Source of the DNA: Acidimicrobiaceae bacterium
Lineage (GTDB): Bacteria; Actinomycetota; Acidimicrobiia; Acidimicrobiales; UBA8592
Assembly (NCBI GenBank): GCA_002703045.1
Contig: PAEG01000047.1
Coordinates: forward strand, 12,160-18,420
Direction of reading: 5' to 3'
Length of the DNA stretch: 6,261 nt
The position numbers were made by a program, and so were the translations under genes. Shown piece by piece: positions 1 through 6,261 of the stretch (positions are counted from its first letter, which is position 1; each line of letters starts with the position of its first letter). The notes under the pieces were generated by a model. The model had not been told where the DNA came from. It saw only the letters and a program-made list of their open reading frames with translations, and did no database searches.

Positions 1-62
1 GGGTCCGCCAGGGCAATAGCGTTAGGTGAATTCTCTATTTTGGTATTTGCGAATTGTGGCAT
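1..62 (-). CDS. Partial CDS after the permease, possibly LivG/LivF-type ABC ATPase (N-terminus only)
   Basis: A minus-strand reading frame opens with ATG at 62-60 and stays open to the window edge, giving 20 complete codons (MPQFANTKIENSPNAIALAD) plus two bases. The ATG lies 13 bp beyond the stop codon of the fused permease. A modest Shine-Dalgarno-like AGGAAA (77-72, minus strand) overlaps that stop with 9 bp of spacing, which suggests translational coupling. The visible residues contain no Walker motif or other diagnostic signature, so the sequence alone gives no function. In HAAT-type transporters the permeases are usually followed by the ATPases LivG and LivF, and a short polar leader before 'IALAD' would fit the start of such an ABC domain. 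Any other transporter-linked gene remains possible, as does a start outside the window. Confidence 0.5.
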   Translation of the reverse strand, partial: MPQFANTKIENSPNAIALAD

Positions 63-75
63 TAGAAAGTATTTC

Positions 76-2136
76 CTATCTCGACGTGGAAATTATATGT
101 GACAAGGATTTCTTTGCGAAATTATATCCAATGGAAAAACGTTCCTTAACTATTGTTAGAAGAGAAACTAACCCATCAGGTCTAAAAATAGCTACCGCAA
201 TCATAAGTGCGCCAGCGCCAGCGTTTCTAAGTATTTGGCCTTCGCTTGAGGTCGTAGATAGCAGCCCTCCAGGGCTGATGACTGATCCGAGTAAAGCTCC
301 GCCCAAGTGGGCGACACCTCCGAGGAAAAGTAACGTAACGTTCGTGATTCCGGCGAGGGCATCCCAACTTGTGATTTGCAGGACTGTGTGTTGATAGGCG
401 GTAAGAACACCTGCGATACCTGCTATCGCAGACCCAATGCCGAATCCTAATAGTTTCATGCCGGAAACATCTACGCCGGAGGCTGCTGCTGCTCGCTCAT
501 TTGAGCGGACAGCAAGAAAATTCCTTCCAATCGTTCCTCTCCGTATTCCGATAACGGCTAAGACAATTAGTATGAGCCAAATACTGCAAAAGATGATTAG
601 TGTGCCTCGGTCTCTACTAACCGATGGGTCGACAGTAACGTCAACTCCAAACCAGTTTGGAGGCGGCACGGATAAATTAGACCTTGCGCCTTTCCCCATA
701 AGGGGTTCATTGGCCATCAGGAGTTCGTTTGCTGCTACTGCACCGGCTAGCGTAACGACCGCTAACTGTAACCCCCGAATGCGGATCGCAGGTACCGCTA
801 TTAGAAGACCTACTATGACGGCGACGGCGACTCCAAAAAGCATCGCTATAGGGGCCGGAAACCCAGGGCCATCAAGAATAAAGGGGCTGAACCCATAGCT
901 TTCCCCTGATGCCGCTAGGCGGGTTGAGAGGTATCCGGCAACTCCAGCGAATGTAAGGTTAGCCAAAGAGAGTTGCCCCAGATATCCGATAATTATTACT
1001 GAGGACATCATCAATATCGCAGCGATGATACTGGTAAGTAATTTTCCTTGCGTTAAGGGCGATCCACTTATTAAGACCCATAGGACAACCGCTCCTATTA
1101 ATGCGATTTGCCACGGGAGGTTCTTTCCCGTCGATGCTGTTGGTTGTGGTTCAGCGAAACGGCTGCCTCTGACAGGTAACTTCTGTCCACGGGTGTACTG
1201 GAAGATGATGATCATAAGAAGAGGAATTGCGTGGCGGAGGCCCTCTGAGGGTATCCATTCCGGCCACCATGTTTTAAGTGTTAGCCCAGCTGCAGCTGTT
1301 TGAAAGACCCCCAAGAGTACCCCACCGACAGTAGCTAGCCAGGGGGATGTGAGATTTCCAAATAGCGCGGCTCCAAGGGCTGGTATCACAAATAACGTGT
1401 AGCGGTTAGGTGAAAGGGAGACTAAGTCAAGAGCTAGAATCCCGGCAAATCCGGTAATGACTGTTGAGAGAAGCCAATTGGTAGTTGCTATTTTCTTTAT
1501 TGAATACCCTAATAATGTTGCACCTGATTCAGAATCCTCAATGGCTCTAGTAGCTAGCCCTGTTTGGGTAAACCGGTAGTAGGCGGCTAATGCTCCTCCG
1601 ACCACAAGGGCGATAAGAACTAGGGAGATGCGCTCGTATGTTAGCTGTCCGCCAAGCCCAAATGGGTTCTTCCATGAGCCTCCCGGAAGAATACCGTCGA
1701 CTGTTCGATTTTTCCCACCGAATTGATAAAAGGCTACGGACGTTAGGTAAAAGAGAGCTCCTAAGGAACCTATTATTTTTGAAATCGGAGGTTTATTCCT
1801 AAGTGGTCCGAAAACGAGGGTTTGCACAGCTATGCCAAGAAGGACAGACATGAACATCGCTGCTAAAAATGACGGGAATTTACCCACTCCAGACGACGCA
1901 AGACTTAGCTGGTAAGGGATATCGATTGGTCCCGGAATAAAGTCGACCCAAGGAAAGTATATGTCGCCTGTTTCACGCATTGTCACGTATGTGTATGCGG
2001 GGTACATCGCCAATGCTCCTTGGTCTAAATTGATGAGGCCAGAGCCTTTATGGCCTATAACAATCCCGCTCGCTAGAAGGCCATAGAATCCCCCTATCCC
2101 GACCCCTATGAGAGCAAAGAGAAGGATAGTGCTCAT
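76..2136 (-). CDS. Fused LivH-LivM branched-chain amino acid type ABC transporter permease
   Basis: This 686-residue polytopic membrane protein forms the translocation channel of an ABC importer of the HAAT family (branched-chain amino acids and other small amphipathic substrates). Residues 1-315 are LivH-like. They open with a hydrophobic helix and 'SGLINLDQGALAMYPAY', the counterpart of the family's 'G..NFAHG...M.GAY', and carry an ATPase-contacting loop near 190-234 (TGLATRAIEDSESGATLLGY). A polar linker covers roughly 316-340. Residues 341-660 are LivM-like, with 'GYLGQLSLANLTFAGVAGY' at 384-402, a second coupling loop at 535-580 (GRNFLAVRSNERAAAASGVD) and the usual end 'FRPDGL' at 651-656. 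LivH and LivM are each about 290-420 residues, so both halves are full length with no frameshift. The ATG at 2136 gives a normal LivH N-terminus, and an in-frame TAA at 2154-2152 rules out an upstream extension. No good ribosome site precedes it. The substrate cannot be read from the permease. Confidence 0.92.
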   Translation of the reverse strand: MSTILLFALIGVGIGGFYGLLASGIVIGHKGSGLINLDQGALAMYPAYTYVTMRETGDIYFPWVDFIPGPIDIPYQLSLASSGVGKFPSFLAAMFMSVLLGIAVQTLVFGPLRNKPPISKIIGSLGALFYLTSVAFYQFGGKNRTVDGILPGGSWKNPFGLGGQLTYERISLVLIALVVGGALAAYYRFTQTGLATRAIEDSESGATLLGYSIKKIATTNWLLSTVITGFAGILALDLVSLSPNRYTLFVIPALGAALFGNLTSPWLATVGGVLLGVFQTAAAGLTLKTWWPEWIPSEGLRHAIPLLMIIIFQYTRGQKLPVRGSRFAEPQPTASTGKNLPWQIALIGAVVLWVLISGSPLTQGKLLTSIIAAILMMSSVIIIGYLGQLSLANLTFAGVAGYLSTRLAASGESYGFSPFILDGPGFPAPIAMLFGVAVAVIVGLLIAVPAIRIRGLQLAVVTLAGAVAANELLMANEPLMGKGARSNLSVPPPNWFGVDVTVDPSVSRDRGTLIIFCSIWLILIVLAVIGIRRGTIGRNFLAVRSNERAAAASGVDVSGMKLLGFGIGSAIAGIAGVLTAYQHTVLQITSWDALAGITNVTLLFLGGVAHLGGALLGSVISPGGLLSTTSSEGQILRNAGAGALMIAVAIFRPDGLVSLLTIVKERFSIGYNFAKKSLSHIISTSR

Positions 2137-2214
2137 GGCTTTAGAACTTCGTTACTAATGGAGAAGCGAATGGAGGCTTTTCGGAGGGGAGCATTCTTTC
2201 TAAGTCCCGACTAG
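2137..2214 (-). promoter_or_regulatory. Leader between the UDP-glucose dehydrogenase and permease genes
   Basis: This 78-bp spacer precedes the permease gene. It has no convincing Shine-Dalgarno sequence in front of the ATG at 2136. It holds the word TCCGAAAAGCC (2185-2175, minus strand), which recurs in the leader of the upstream dehydrogenase gene. An imperfect stem can be drawn from 2161-2167 and 2176-2182 with an 8-base loop: six of seven pairs on the minus-strand transcript, and seven including one G-T pair on the plus strand. No T-run follows it in either direction, so it is not a typical intrinsic terminator. Whether the permease has its own promoter here cannot be decided by eye. Confidence 0.3.
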
Positions 2215-3498
2215 TTATTGCCCGAGGCCAATGTATTGGAATCCCTGTTGTTCAAGATCTTGAGGGTTGAGAAGGTTTCTAGCATCTACAACAACTGGAT
2301 GACACATGGCCTCGTGAATTCGTTCATAGTTCAAATCAGCAAATTCCTCCCATTCTGTCAAGATGACGAGAGCATCGGCGTTATTTGCAGCTTCATAAGC
2401 GGTGGATGTGATTTCGATTTTGCTCATATCTTCAATTGGAAGGTTCACCATAGGGTCATATGCCGAGACATGAGCGTTTAGATCTAACAGATACCCAATG
2501 ACAGCTAGAGATGGAGAAGATCTAAGGTCGTCAGTGCCTGCTTTAAAGGTAAGGCCAAGCACAGCAATTTTGCTTTTCTCAATCTCCTTTCCTTCAGGTA
2601 AAGCATCAATGACTTTTTGAGCTGTCCGTTGAAGATGTGCCGTATTCAATGTGATTGCTTTTTCAAGCAATTCGAAATCGAAGCCAGCTTTATTCGCAGT
2701 CTGTAAAAGCGAAGCGCTGTCCTTGGGGAAGCAAGATCCCCCCCATCCAGGTCCTGGCTGAAGATATGTTGAACCGATTCTTGGGTCGTATCCGATTCCC
2801 TCTGCAACATCAAGCACATTGGCACCAACAAGTTCGCAAAGGGTTGCGATTTCATTTATGAACGTTAATTTCATTGCTAAGAAAGCGTTAGCGGTATGTT
2901 TTATGAGCTCAGCTGATGCGGTTCCAGTGATCTGGATCGTGGCGTCAATGTCGCTGAAGAGCGCAACAACACGGGTAGCTGCTTCTTGTGACTCAGCTCC
3001 AATTACTATTCGGGATGGGTGTAAAAAATCTTGTACAGCGTTACCTTCGCTCAGAAATTCTGGATTAGATACTATCTCCACATCGGTTCTTTGGATCTGC
3101 TTTTTGAGTTGTGAGGCGGTTCCAACTGGAAGCGTGGATTTGTTCACAATAACTGAATTTGGGGGAAGAATATCTTTGATCTCTTCGATAGCGGAATGGA
3201 AGTATTCCATGTTTGTGGATCCGTCTGGATTTGGTGGAGTTGGAAGGCATAGAAAATGAAACGCCGCATTTCGACTAGCACTGCTAGCGCCTACAACGAA
3301 TTTTAAGTTTCCGTTCTTAATGCCTTCGGTTAGAAGTTCTGATAGTCCAGGTTCAAAGATGGGGACTTCGCCTTCGTTAAGTTCTTGGACTTTTATCTCA
3401 TCGATATCTGCAATGGTGACGTTGTGACCGAGGTGAGCTAGGCAAGTACCTGTTGTCAAGCCAACGTAACCCGCACCTATTACTGCTATATCAGCCAT
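2215..3498 (-). CDS. ugd: UDP-glucose 6-dehydrogenase
   Basis: This 427-residue cytoplasmic enzyme should oxidise UDP-glucose to UDP-glucuronate with two NAD+, supplying surface polysaccharide or glycolipid synthesis. The N-terminal Rossmann domain has GAGYVGL (8-14) and acidic D31/D33 at the end of beta-2, for NAD. Family blocks follow: FEPGL (48-52), KSTLPVGT (120-127) and NPEFLSEGNAV (145-155). The central helix carries AELIKHTANAF with K200 and N204. The catalytic loop GGSCFPKD (253-260) holds the nucleophile C256 and D260. The C-terminal UDP-binding domain has GLTFKAGTDDLRSSPS (315-330) and TEWEEF (381-386). Length and all key residues are normal for UGDH. A related UDP-sugar dehydrogenase, such as one acting on UDP-N-acetylmannosamine, is less likely given the C-terminal blocks. 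The start at 3498 directly precedes the Rossmann strand, and the ribosome site is only a loose purine run (GAAGAAAGAAG). No glycan genes adjoin it here. Confidence 0.93.
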   Translation of the reverse strand: MADIAVIGAGYVGLTTGTCLAHLGHNVTIADIDEIKVQELNEGEVPIFEPGLSELLTEGIKNGNLKFVVGASSASRNAAFHFLCLPTPPNPDGSTNMEYFHSAIEEIKDILPPNSVIVNKSTLPVGTASQLKKQIQRTDVEIVSNPEFLSEGNAVQDFLHPSRIVIGAESQEAATRVVALFSDIDATIQITGTASAELIKHTANAFLAMKLTFINEIATLCELVGANVLDVAEGIGYDPRIGSTYLQPGPGWGGSCFPKDSASLLQTANKAGFDFELLEKAITLNTAHLQRTAQKVIDALPEGKEIEKSKIAVLGLTFKAGTDDLRSSPSLAVIGYLLDLNAHVSAYDPMVNLPIEDMSKIEITSTAYEAANNADALVILTEWEEFADLNYERIHEAMCHPVVVDARNLLNPQDLEQQGFQYIGLGQ

Positions 3499-3577
3499 CG
3501 ATAGCTACTTCTTTCTTCAGATCGTATTTTAGTGTAGCTATGGCTTTTCGGAAGCGTTAACTTCCTCCGTTGTTAGC
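3499..3577 (-). promoter_or_regulatory. Leader upstream of the UDP-glucose dehydrogenase gene
   Basis: This 79-bp gap separates the DUF6285-type gene from the dehydrogenase gene and breaks the run of overlapping genes upstream, so it may hold a separate promoter. On the minus strand it contains TAAAAT (3531-3526), five of six matches to a -10 box, but no good -35 at the right distance. It also holds TCCGAAAAGCC (3552-3542), the same 11 bases found before the permease gene, 43 bp from this start codon. A GGAAG/CTTCC inverted repeat spans 3550-3565. Role inferred only. Confidence 0.3.
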
Positions 3578-3976
3578 CTATGGATCGTTTCTATCAATGA
3601 GGTATGAAGGGTTTGCAACTATAAGCTTTTTGTCGACTAATGGAACTAGCCTGGCGTGAATATCTTCGAGGCTGTCGTCAAACGCCCCGTTTCGAATAGC
3701 TTCAGATAGGTCTTTCTCGGTTTCCATCTGCAAACTATCGAGAACACTTCTGAGGGCTTCGCGATCTTCTCGAATATTTTGGATTTCCCTAGAGGCTATT
3801 CCTAATGCATTGGATGCTATTCGAAGTTTCCACTTTTGAGTTGGGGAAATTTCTCCGCCTAGTTCTTCAGAGATAAGAAGATTTACCGCTTCGATAAGTT
3901 GATGTGCTGATGGGGCATCGTAAGGACTGTTTCCTCGAGGAGGTAGCGCCATATCCATCTTTTCATGCAAGCTCAT
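3578..3976 (-). CDS. DUF6285-type small protein, probable partner of the upstream phosphotransferase
   Basis: This 132-residue soluble protein has no signal peptide or membrane segment. It is largely helical, with a leading block 'SAHQLIEAVNLLISEEL' (23-39), a middle 'KWKLRIASNALGIASREI' (48-65) and the end 'LVDKKLIVANPSYL' (113-126). This pattern matches my memory of DUF6285 proteins, which sit beside APH-fold phosphotransferases in many Actinobacteria and Proteobacteria. The frame is open much further upstream, but I chose the ATG at 3976 because a strong AAGGAG site (3989-3984) lies 7 bp before it, and a longer form would run deep inside the phosphotransferase gene. The resulting 14-bp overlap with that gene implies translational coupling. 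In Pseudomonas putida the small protein LvaB is needed for activity of the APH-like kinase LvaA, and an equivalent role is inferred here. No catalytic motif is visible. Confidence 0.82.
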   Translation of the reverse strand: MSLHEKMDMALPPRGNSPYDAPSAHQLIEAVNLLISEELGGEISPTQKWKLRIASNALGIASREIQNIREDREALRSVLDSLQMETEKDLSEAIRNGAFDDSLEDIHARLVPLVDKKLIVANPSYLIDRNDP

Positions 3977-4994
3977 ATAGTTGCTCCTTAAGGGAAGAGA
4001 GAAGGTCATATTCATTTTCAGCGACCCGTCGTCCGATCGTAGCGATTTCGATTGATGAAGTTCTTCCTGCCCGAAAATCCCCTCCCATTTGTAGACAAAT
4101 GATACCCCAGCGAAGGGTTCCAAAAATTTCCCACCATTGAAGTGTTTCTGACGGAACTCGAGTGCCACTTTGTGTCTCGTAGTCATCGAGAAAGTTCGTA
4201 TACCCCCCAATTCCAGCTACTTTTCCTTTCCCTCCAAAACGCCAAGCTCGTACACACATCCACCCTAGATCTGCTGCTGGATCACCGATATGAGCGATCT
4301 CCCAATCAAGGACAGCACGTAGTCCGTCTTTACCGATGAGGAGGTTCCCCAGTCTGAAATCGCCATGGACTAGACAGGGTCCGAGTGGTTCGGGCCGATT
4401 TGCTTCGAGCCATCTGATTGCCAAGTCGAAAGTTGGATGATGGTCGGACAAGGCATCGTAGATTTCAACAAGGGAAGTTAAAGAATCAGTGTCCTTAACG
4501 AGTTCAATTCCATCTAGCTCTTCTAACGGGATTGAGTGAATCGCTGCAAGAGCTGTTGCGCAGTCTGTAACAAGTTTCGAACGGGCGGTCTCCCACTGTT
4601 TATCTCGGAGGATCTTCCTTGCAATTGTTTCTCCATCGATTCTACGAGTGATGGTAAAGCTCCGCCCTAGCGCATTGGGTGTATCTGAACTTGCGACAAC
4701 GGTAGCTACCGGAACCTTCCATTCGGCAGCTTTGGTTACAATCTGGGCTTCTTTTGCGCAGGTTCCAATGAGACGGTCGAGTCCTTCTCGATCTACTTGC
4801 ACGATCAGTCCTGAAGCGTTTCTTTCAGTATCTACTGCATCGAAGCTCCACGTTTCCCTGTTTGCTCCCCCCGTAAGGCGAACAAGATCGCTCACCGCAA
4901 CTATTCCTAGAGATTCAGAAAGCGTTCCGATTAAAAAAGCTTCTAGAGAGTCACCTTTATTTCCCACCGAAGTCTCTTCCTGCAGGGCGACCAT
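3963..4994 (-). CDS. APH-fold phosphotransferase, LvaA/ACAD10-11 kinase-like
   Basis: This 343-residue soluble kinase has the aminoglycoside/choline phosphotransferase fold. The N-lobe shows 'LTGGANRETWSF' (40-51), the nucleotide-binding loop of this family, and a helix with E82. The C-lobe carries the catalytic loop HGDFRLGN (210-217) with D212 as expected base and N217, then the metal-binding 'LDWE' (D230) and 'GDPAADLGW' (237-245). The 'GG.N..T..F' start and the 'HGDFR.GN.L' to 'DWE.A..GDP' block are typical of the subgroup that includes LvaA of Pseudomonas putida and the kinase domains of ACAD10/11, which act on 4-hydroxyacyl-CoA. They are less typical of drug-resistance APHs. The gene overlaps the upstream lipocalin-like gene and the downstream DUF6285-type gene. 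The ATG at 4994 has a poor ribosome site. An in-frame GTG at 4967-4965 has AGGAAG (4981-4976) 8 bp upstream and would remove nine residues, so it may be the true start. Substrate is inferred. Confidence 0.88.
   Translation of the reverse strand: MVALQEETSVGNKGDSLEAFLIGTLSESLGIVAVSDLVRLTGGANRETWSFDAVDTERNASGLIVQVDREGLDRLIGTCAKEAQIVTKAAEWKVPVATVVASSDTPNALGRSFTITRRIDGETIARKILRDKQWETARSKLVTDCATALAAIHSIPLEELDGIELVKDTDSLTSLVEIYDALSDHHPTFDLAIRWLEANRPEPLGPCLVHGDFRLGNLLIGKDGLRAVLDWEIAHIGDPAADLGWMCVRAWRFGGKGKVAGIGGYTNFLDDYETQSGTRVPSETLQWWEIFGTLRWGIICLQMGGDFRAGRTSSIEIATIGRRVAENEYDLLSSLKEQLYELA
3984..3989 (-). promoter_or_regulatory. Ribosome binding site deciding the start of the DUF6285-type gene
   Basis: AAGGAG on the minus strand lies 7 bp upstream of the ATG at 3976, inside the 3' end of the phosphotransferase gene. 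It is among the best Shine-Dalgarno matches in the window and argues against any of the earlier in-frame starts. Confidence 0.75.
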
Positions 4995-6000
4995 TCTCTA
5001 TTTGATCTAGATATTCGCTCATACCTATTCCTTCTTCACCATTGCAACGGTATTTTGTCATTGCTTCAGTGATTCGGGTTAAGAGGTTTTCACCATCTGG
5101 AGTCTTTCTTCTATTGCGAAGCGGGATTAAGGAAATTACTTCTCCTTCGATTTCATATTCTTTGCCTTCGGTTGTTCTTGCCCAGCATTTCATCCCAGTT
5201 TGGTAATCAGATTTATCCCAAGTTGTTTCGATATTGCAATCTTCGATTAATTTATACTCGTCCCCTTCGAGAACCATTCCGGCCCTCCGAACTTTCTCGC
5301 CGCTATTGTCCGGGCTGACGATTGAAAGCATCATGGCAAAGTCTGGTGAAAATACCATAGGAAGCCATCTGTACCAACTGATTGATTGCCAGTAACGAGC
5401 TCCCCACGATTTATCTCGCAGTCCCATACCGCGAATCTCAAGTATGTTATCGCCGATTGTTATTGCGCCTTCCATTCTCCCATGCTGTTCGTAGTGTGCT
5501 TTCGCAAAGCTGCCTTCAGTATTCGTCTCTATCTCAGAGCCATCTTCATACATCGGCTTGCCGCCATACATGGGAGACATCCCAGTCCAGTCAAGGTCAA
5601 TATTGCAATCAACTATTGGATTTTCTTTGAAAGCTTGCCGTGGATTCGCCATCTCTTTAGGGTCGTTAAGCAGGCAAACTTTCCCAGAGTACGATAACTG
5701 GAGGATCTCGAAAGGTTTCACAACTTCTATTGATAAGCCTCCGGCTTTCATCGAACCGTTATCAGCGATTTGGGGCCGGTCAAACATGAATCCAACTTGG
5801 CCATTTGGTAAGTAGACGCAAATTGACATTTCCGCGTACCCTTCATTAACCCGGTTTCCAAGGCGGAACCAGCCGCCGATTTCCTTCTCGATATCAAACG
5901 TATTGAAGTACATTGACTCGTTATAGTTACTAGCCTCATCAGGTTCATGCGTGTACTCATCTGAAGGCTCTAGGACGGTGATGATTTTTTTGGTACTCAT
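4957..6000 (-). CDS. DUF7065/DUF7064-type lipocalin-like protein (CrtC/AttH-like)
   Basis: This 347-residue protein, rich in beta strands, has no signal peptide or membrane helix. The N-terminal half has 'NESMYFNTFD' (27-36) and 'GGWFRLGNRVNEGYAE' (42-57). The second half has 'GMGLRDKSWGARYWQ' (191-205) and ends with 'GIGMSEYLDQIENGRPAGRD' (324-343). I recognise this layout as the DUF7065 plus DUF7064 pair. The 'RD.SWG.R' block is also the hallmark of the CrtC/AttH lipocalin-like superfamily, whose CrtC members hydrate carotenoids; most other members have no known reaction. The gene is the first of a minus-strand cassette and overlaps the phosphotransferase gene at its end. A lipid or terpenoid substrate, acting with the kinase and the divergent SDR, is inferred from this. 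The ATG at 6000 has no Shine-Dalgarno sequence, and the N-terminus looks complete. Function remains unassigned. Confidence 0.82.
   Translation of the reverse strand: MSTKKIITVLEPSDEYTHEPDEASNYNESMYFNTFDIEKEIGGWFRLGNRVNEGYAEMSICVYLPNGQVGFMFDRPQIADNGSMKAGGLSIEVVKPFEILQLSYSGKVCLLNDPKEMANPRQAFKENPIVDCNIDLDWTGMSPMYGGKPMYEDGSEIETNTEGSFAKAHYEQHGRMEGAITIGDNILEIRGMGLRDKSWGARYWQSISWYRWLPMVFSPDFAMMLSIVSPDNSGEKVRRAGMVLEGDEYKLIEDCNIETTWDKSDYQTGMKCWARTTEGKEYEIEGEVISLIPLRNRRKTPDGENLLTRITEAMTKYRCNGEEGIGMSEYLDQIENGRPAGRDFGGK
4976..4981 (-). promoter_or_regulatory. Candidate ribosome binding site for an alternative GTG start of the phosphotransferase
   Basis: AGGAAG on the minus strand is 8 bp before an in-frame GTG (4967-4965), which itself lies just before the TAA stop (4959-4957) of the upstream gene. 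Using it would shorten the gene overlap from 38 to 11 bp. It is a better site than the GAGA directly before the ATG at 4994. Confidence 0.45.

Positions 6001-6261
<261 letters not shown>

Noticed and set aside
26..394. Plus-strand open frame of 122 codons across the end of the permease gene
   Set aside because: It lies opposite a well-supported membrane protein, has no ribosome site that stands out, and its residues show no family pattern.
437..898. Plus-strand open frame of 153 codons inside the permease gene
   Set aside because: It is antisense to the LivM-like half. Its composition (Thr, Ala, Pro, Ser rich) is what the complement of hydrophobic codons gives.
2819..3259. Plus-strand open frame of 146 codons inside the dehydrogenase gene
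   Set aside because: It is antisense to the conserved UGDH core, and its sequence has no recognisable domain.
3550..3565. GGAAG/CTTCC hairpin as a terminator after the DUF6285-type gene
   Set aside because: The stem is only 5 bp with a 6-base loop, and on the transcribed strand it is followed by GAAAAGCC instead of a T-run.
3977..4210. Upstream extension of the DUF6285-type gene to an ATG at 4210
   Set aside because: It would overlap the kinase gene by about 250 bp. The added residues match no family, and a strong ribosome site marks the later start at 3976.
3963..4994. Aminoglycoside resistance gene
   Set aside because: The fold is shared, but the gene context (DUF6285-type partner, SDR, DUF7065-type protein) and the motif style fit the hydroxyacyl-CoA kinase-like subgroup better.

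Overview
The window looks like a stretch of bacterial chromosome, of moderate GC by eye, with all genes tightly packed. Four and a half genes run leftward on the minus strand, and one truncated gene runs rightward at the right edge. The fused LivH-LivM permease, the sequence style of the UDP-glucose dehydrogenase, and the phosphotransferase/DUF6285/DUF7065-type cassette would fit an environmental actinobacterium, perhaps a marine or freshwater Acidimicrobiia-like lineage. That assignment is an inference from protein style and is weak. I see no tRNA, rRNA, IS element, CRISPR array or phage gene.

Right part (about 3578-6261). A short-chain dehydrogenase/reductase (SDR) starts at 6142 on the plus strand and is cut by the window edge. 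Divergent from it, across a 141-bp intergenic region, is a minus-strand cassette of three overlapping genes. These are a DUF7065/DUF7064-type lipocalin-like protein (CrtC/AttH-like 'RD.SWG' motif), a phosphotransferase of the APH/choline-kinase fold, and a small DUF6285-type protein. The last two overlap by 14 bp and resemble in kind the LvaA-LvaB pair of Pseudomonas putida, in which an APH-fold kinase phosphorylates 4-hydroxyacyl-CoA with the help of a small partner. The best reading is a catabolic module for a hydroxylated fatty acid, terpenoid or other lipid-like substrate, not antibiotic resistance.

Middle (2215-3498). A complete UDP-glucose 6-dehydrogenase (UDP-glucuronate for surface polysaccharide) with all expected catalytic residues stands alone, with short leaders of 78-79 bp on each side.

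Left part (1-2136). A branched-chain amino acid type (HAAT family) ABC permease has its LivH-like and LivM-like halves fused in one 686-residue chain. It is followed after 13 bp by the start of another minus-strand gene, most likely the LivG/LivF ATPase, of which only 20 codons are visible.

The leaders of the dehydrogenase and of the permease share an exact 11-base word at similar distances from the start codon, a possible common control element.
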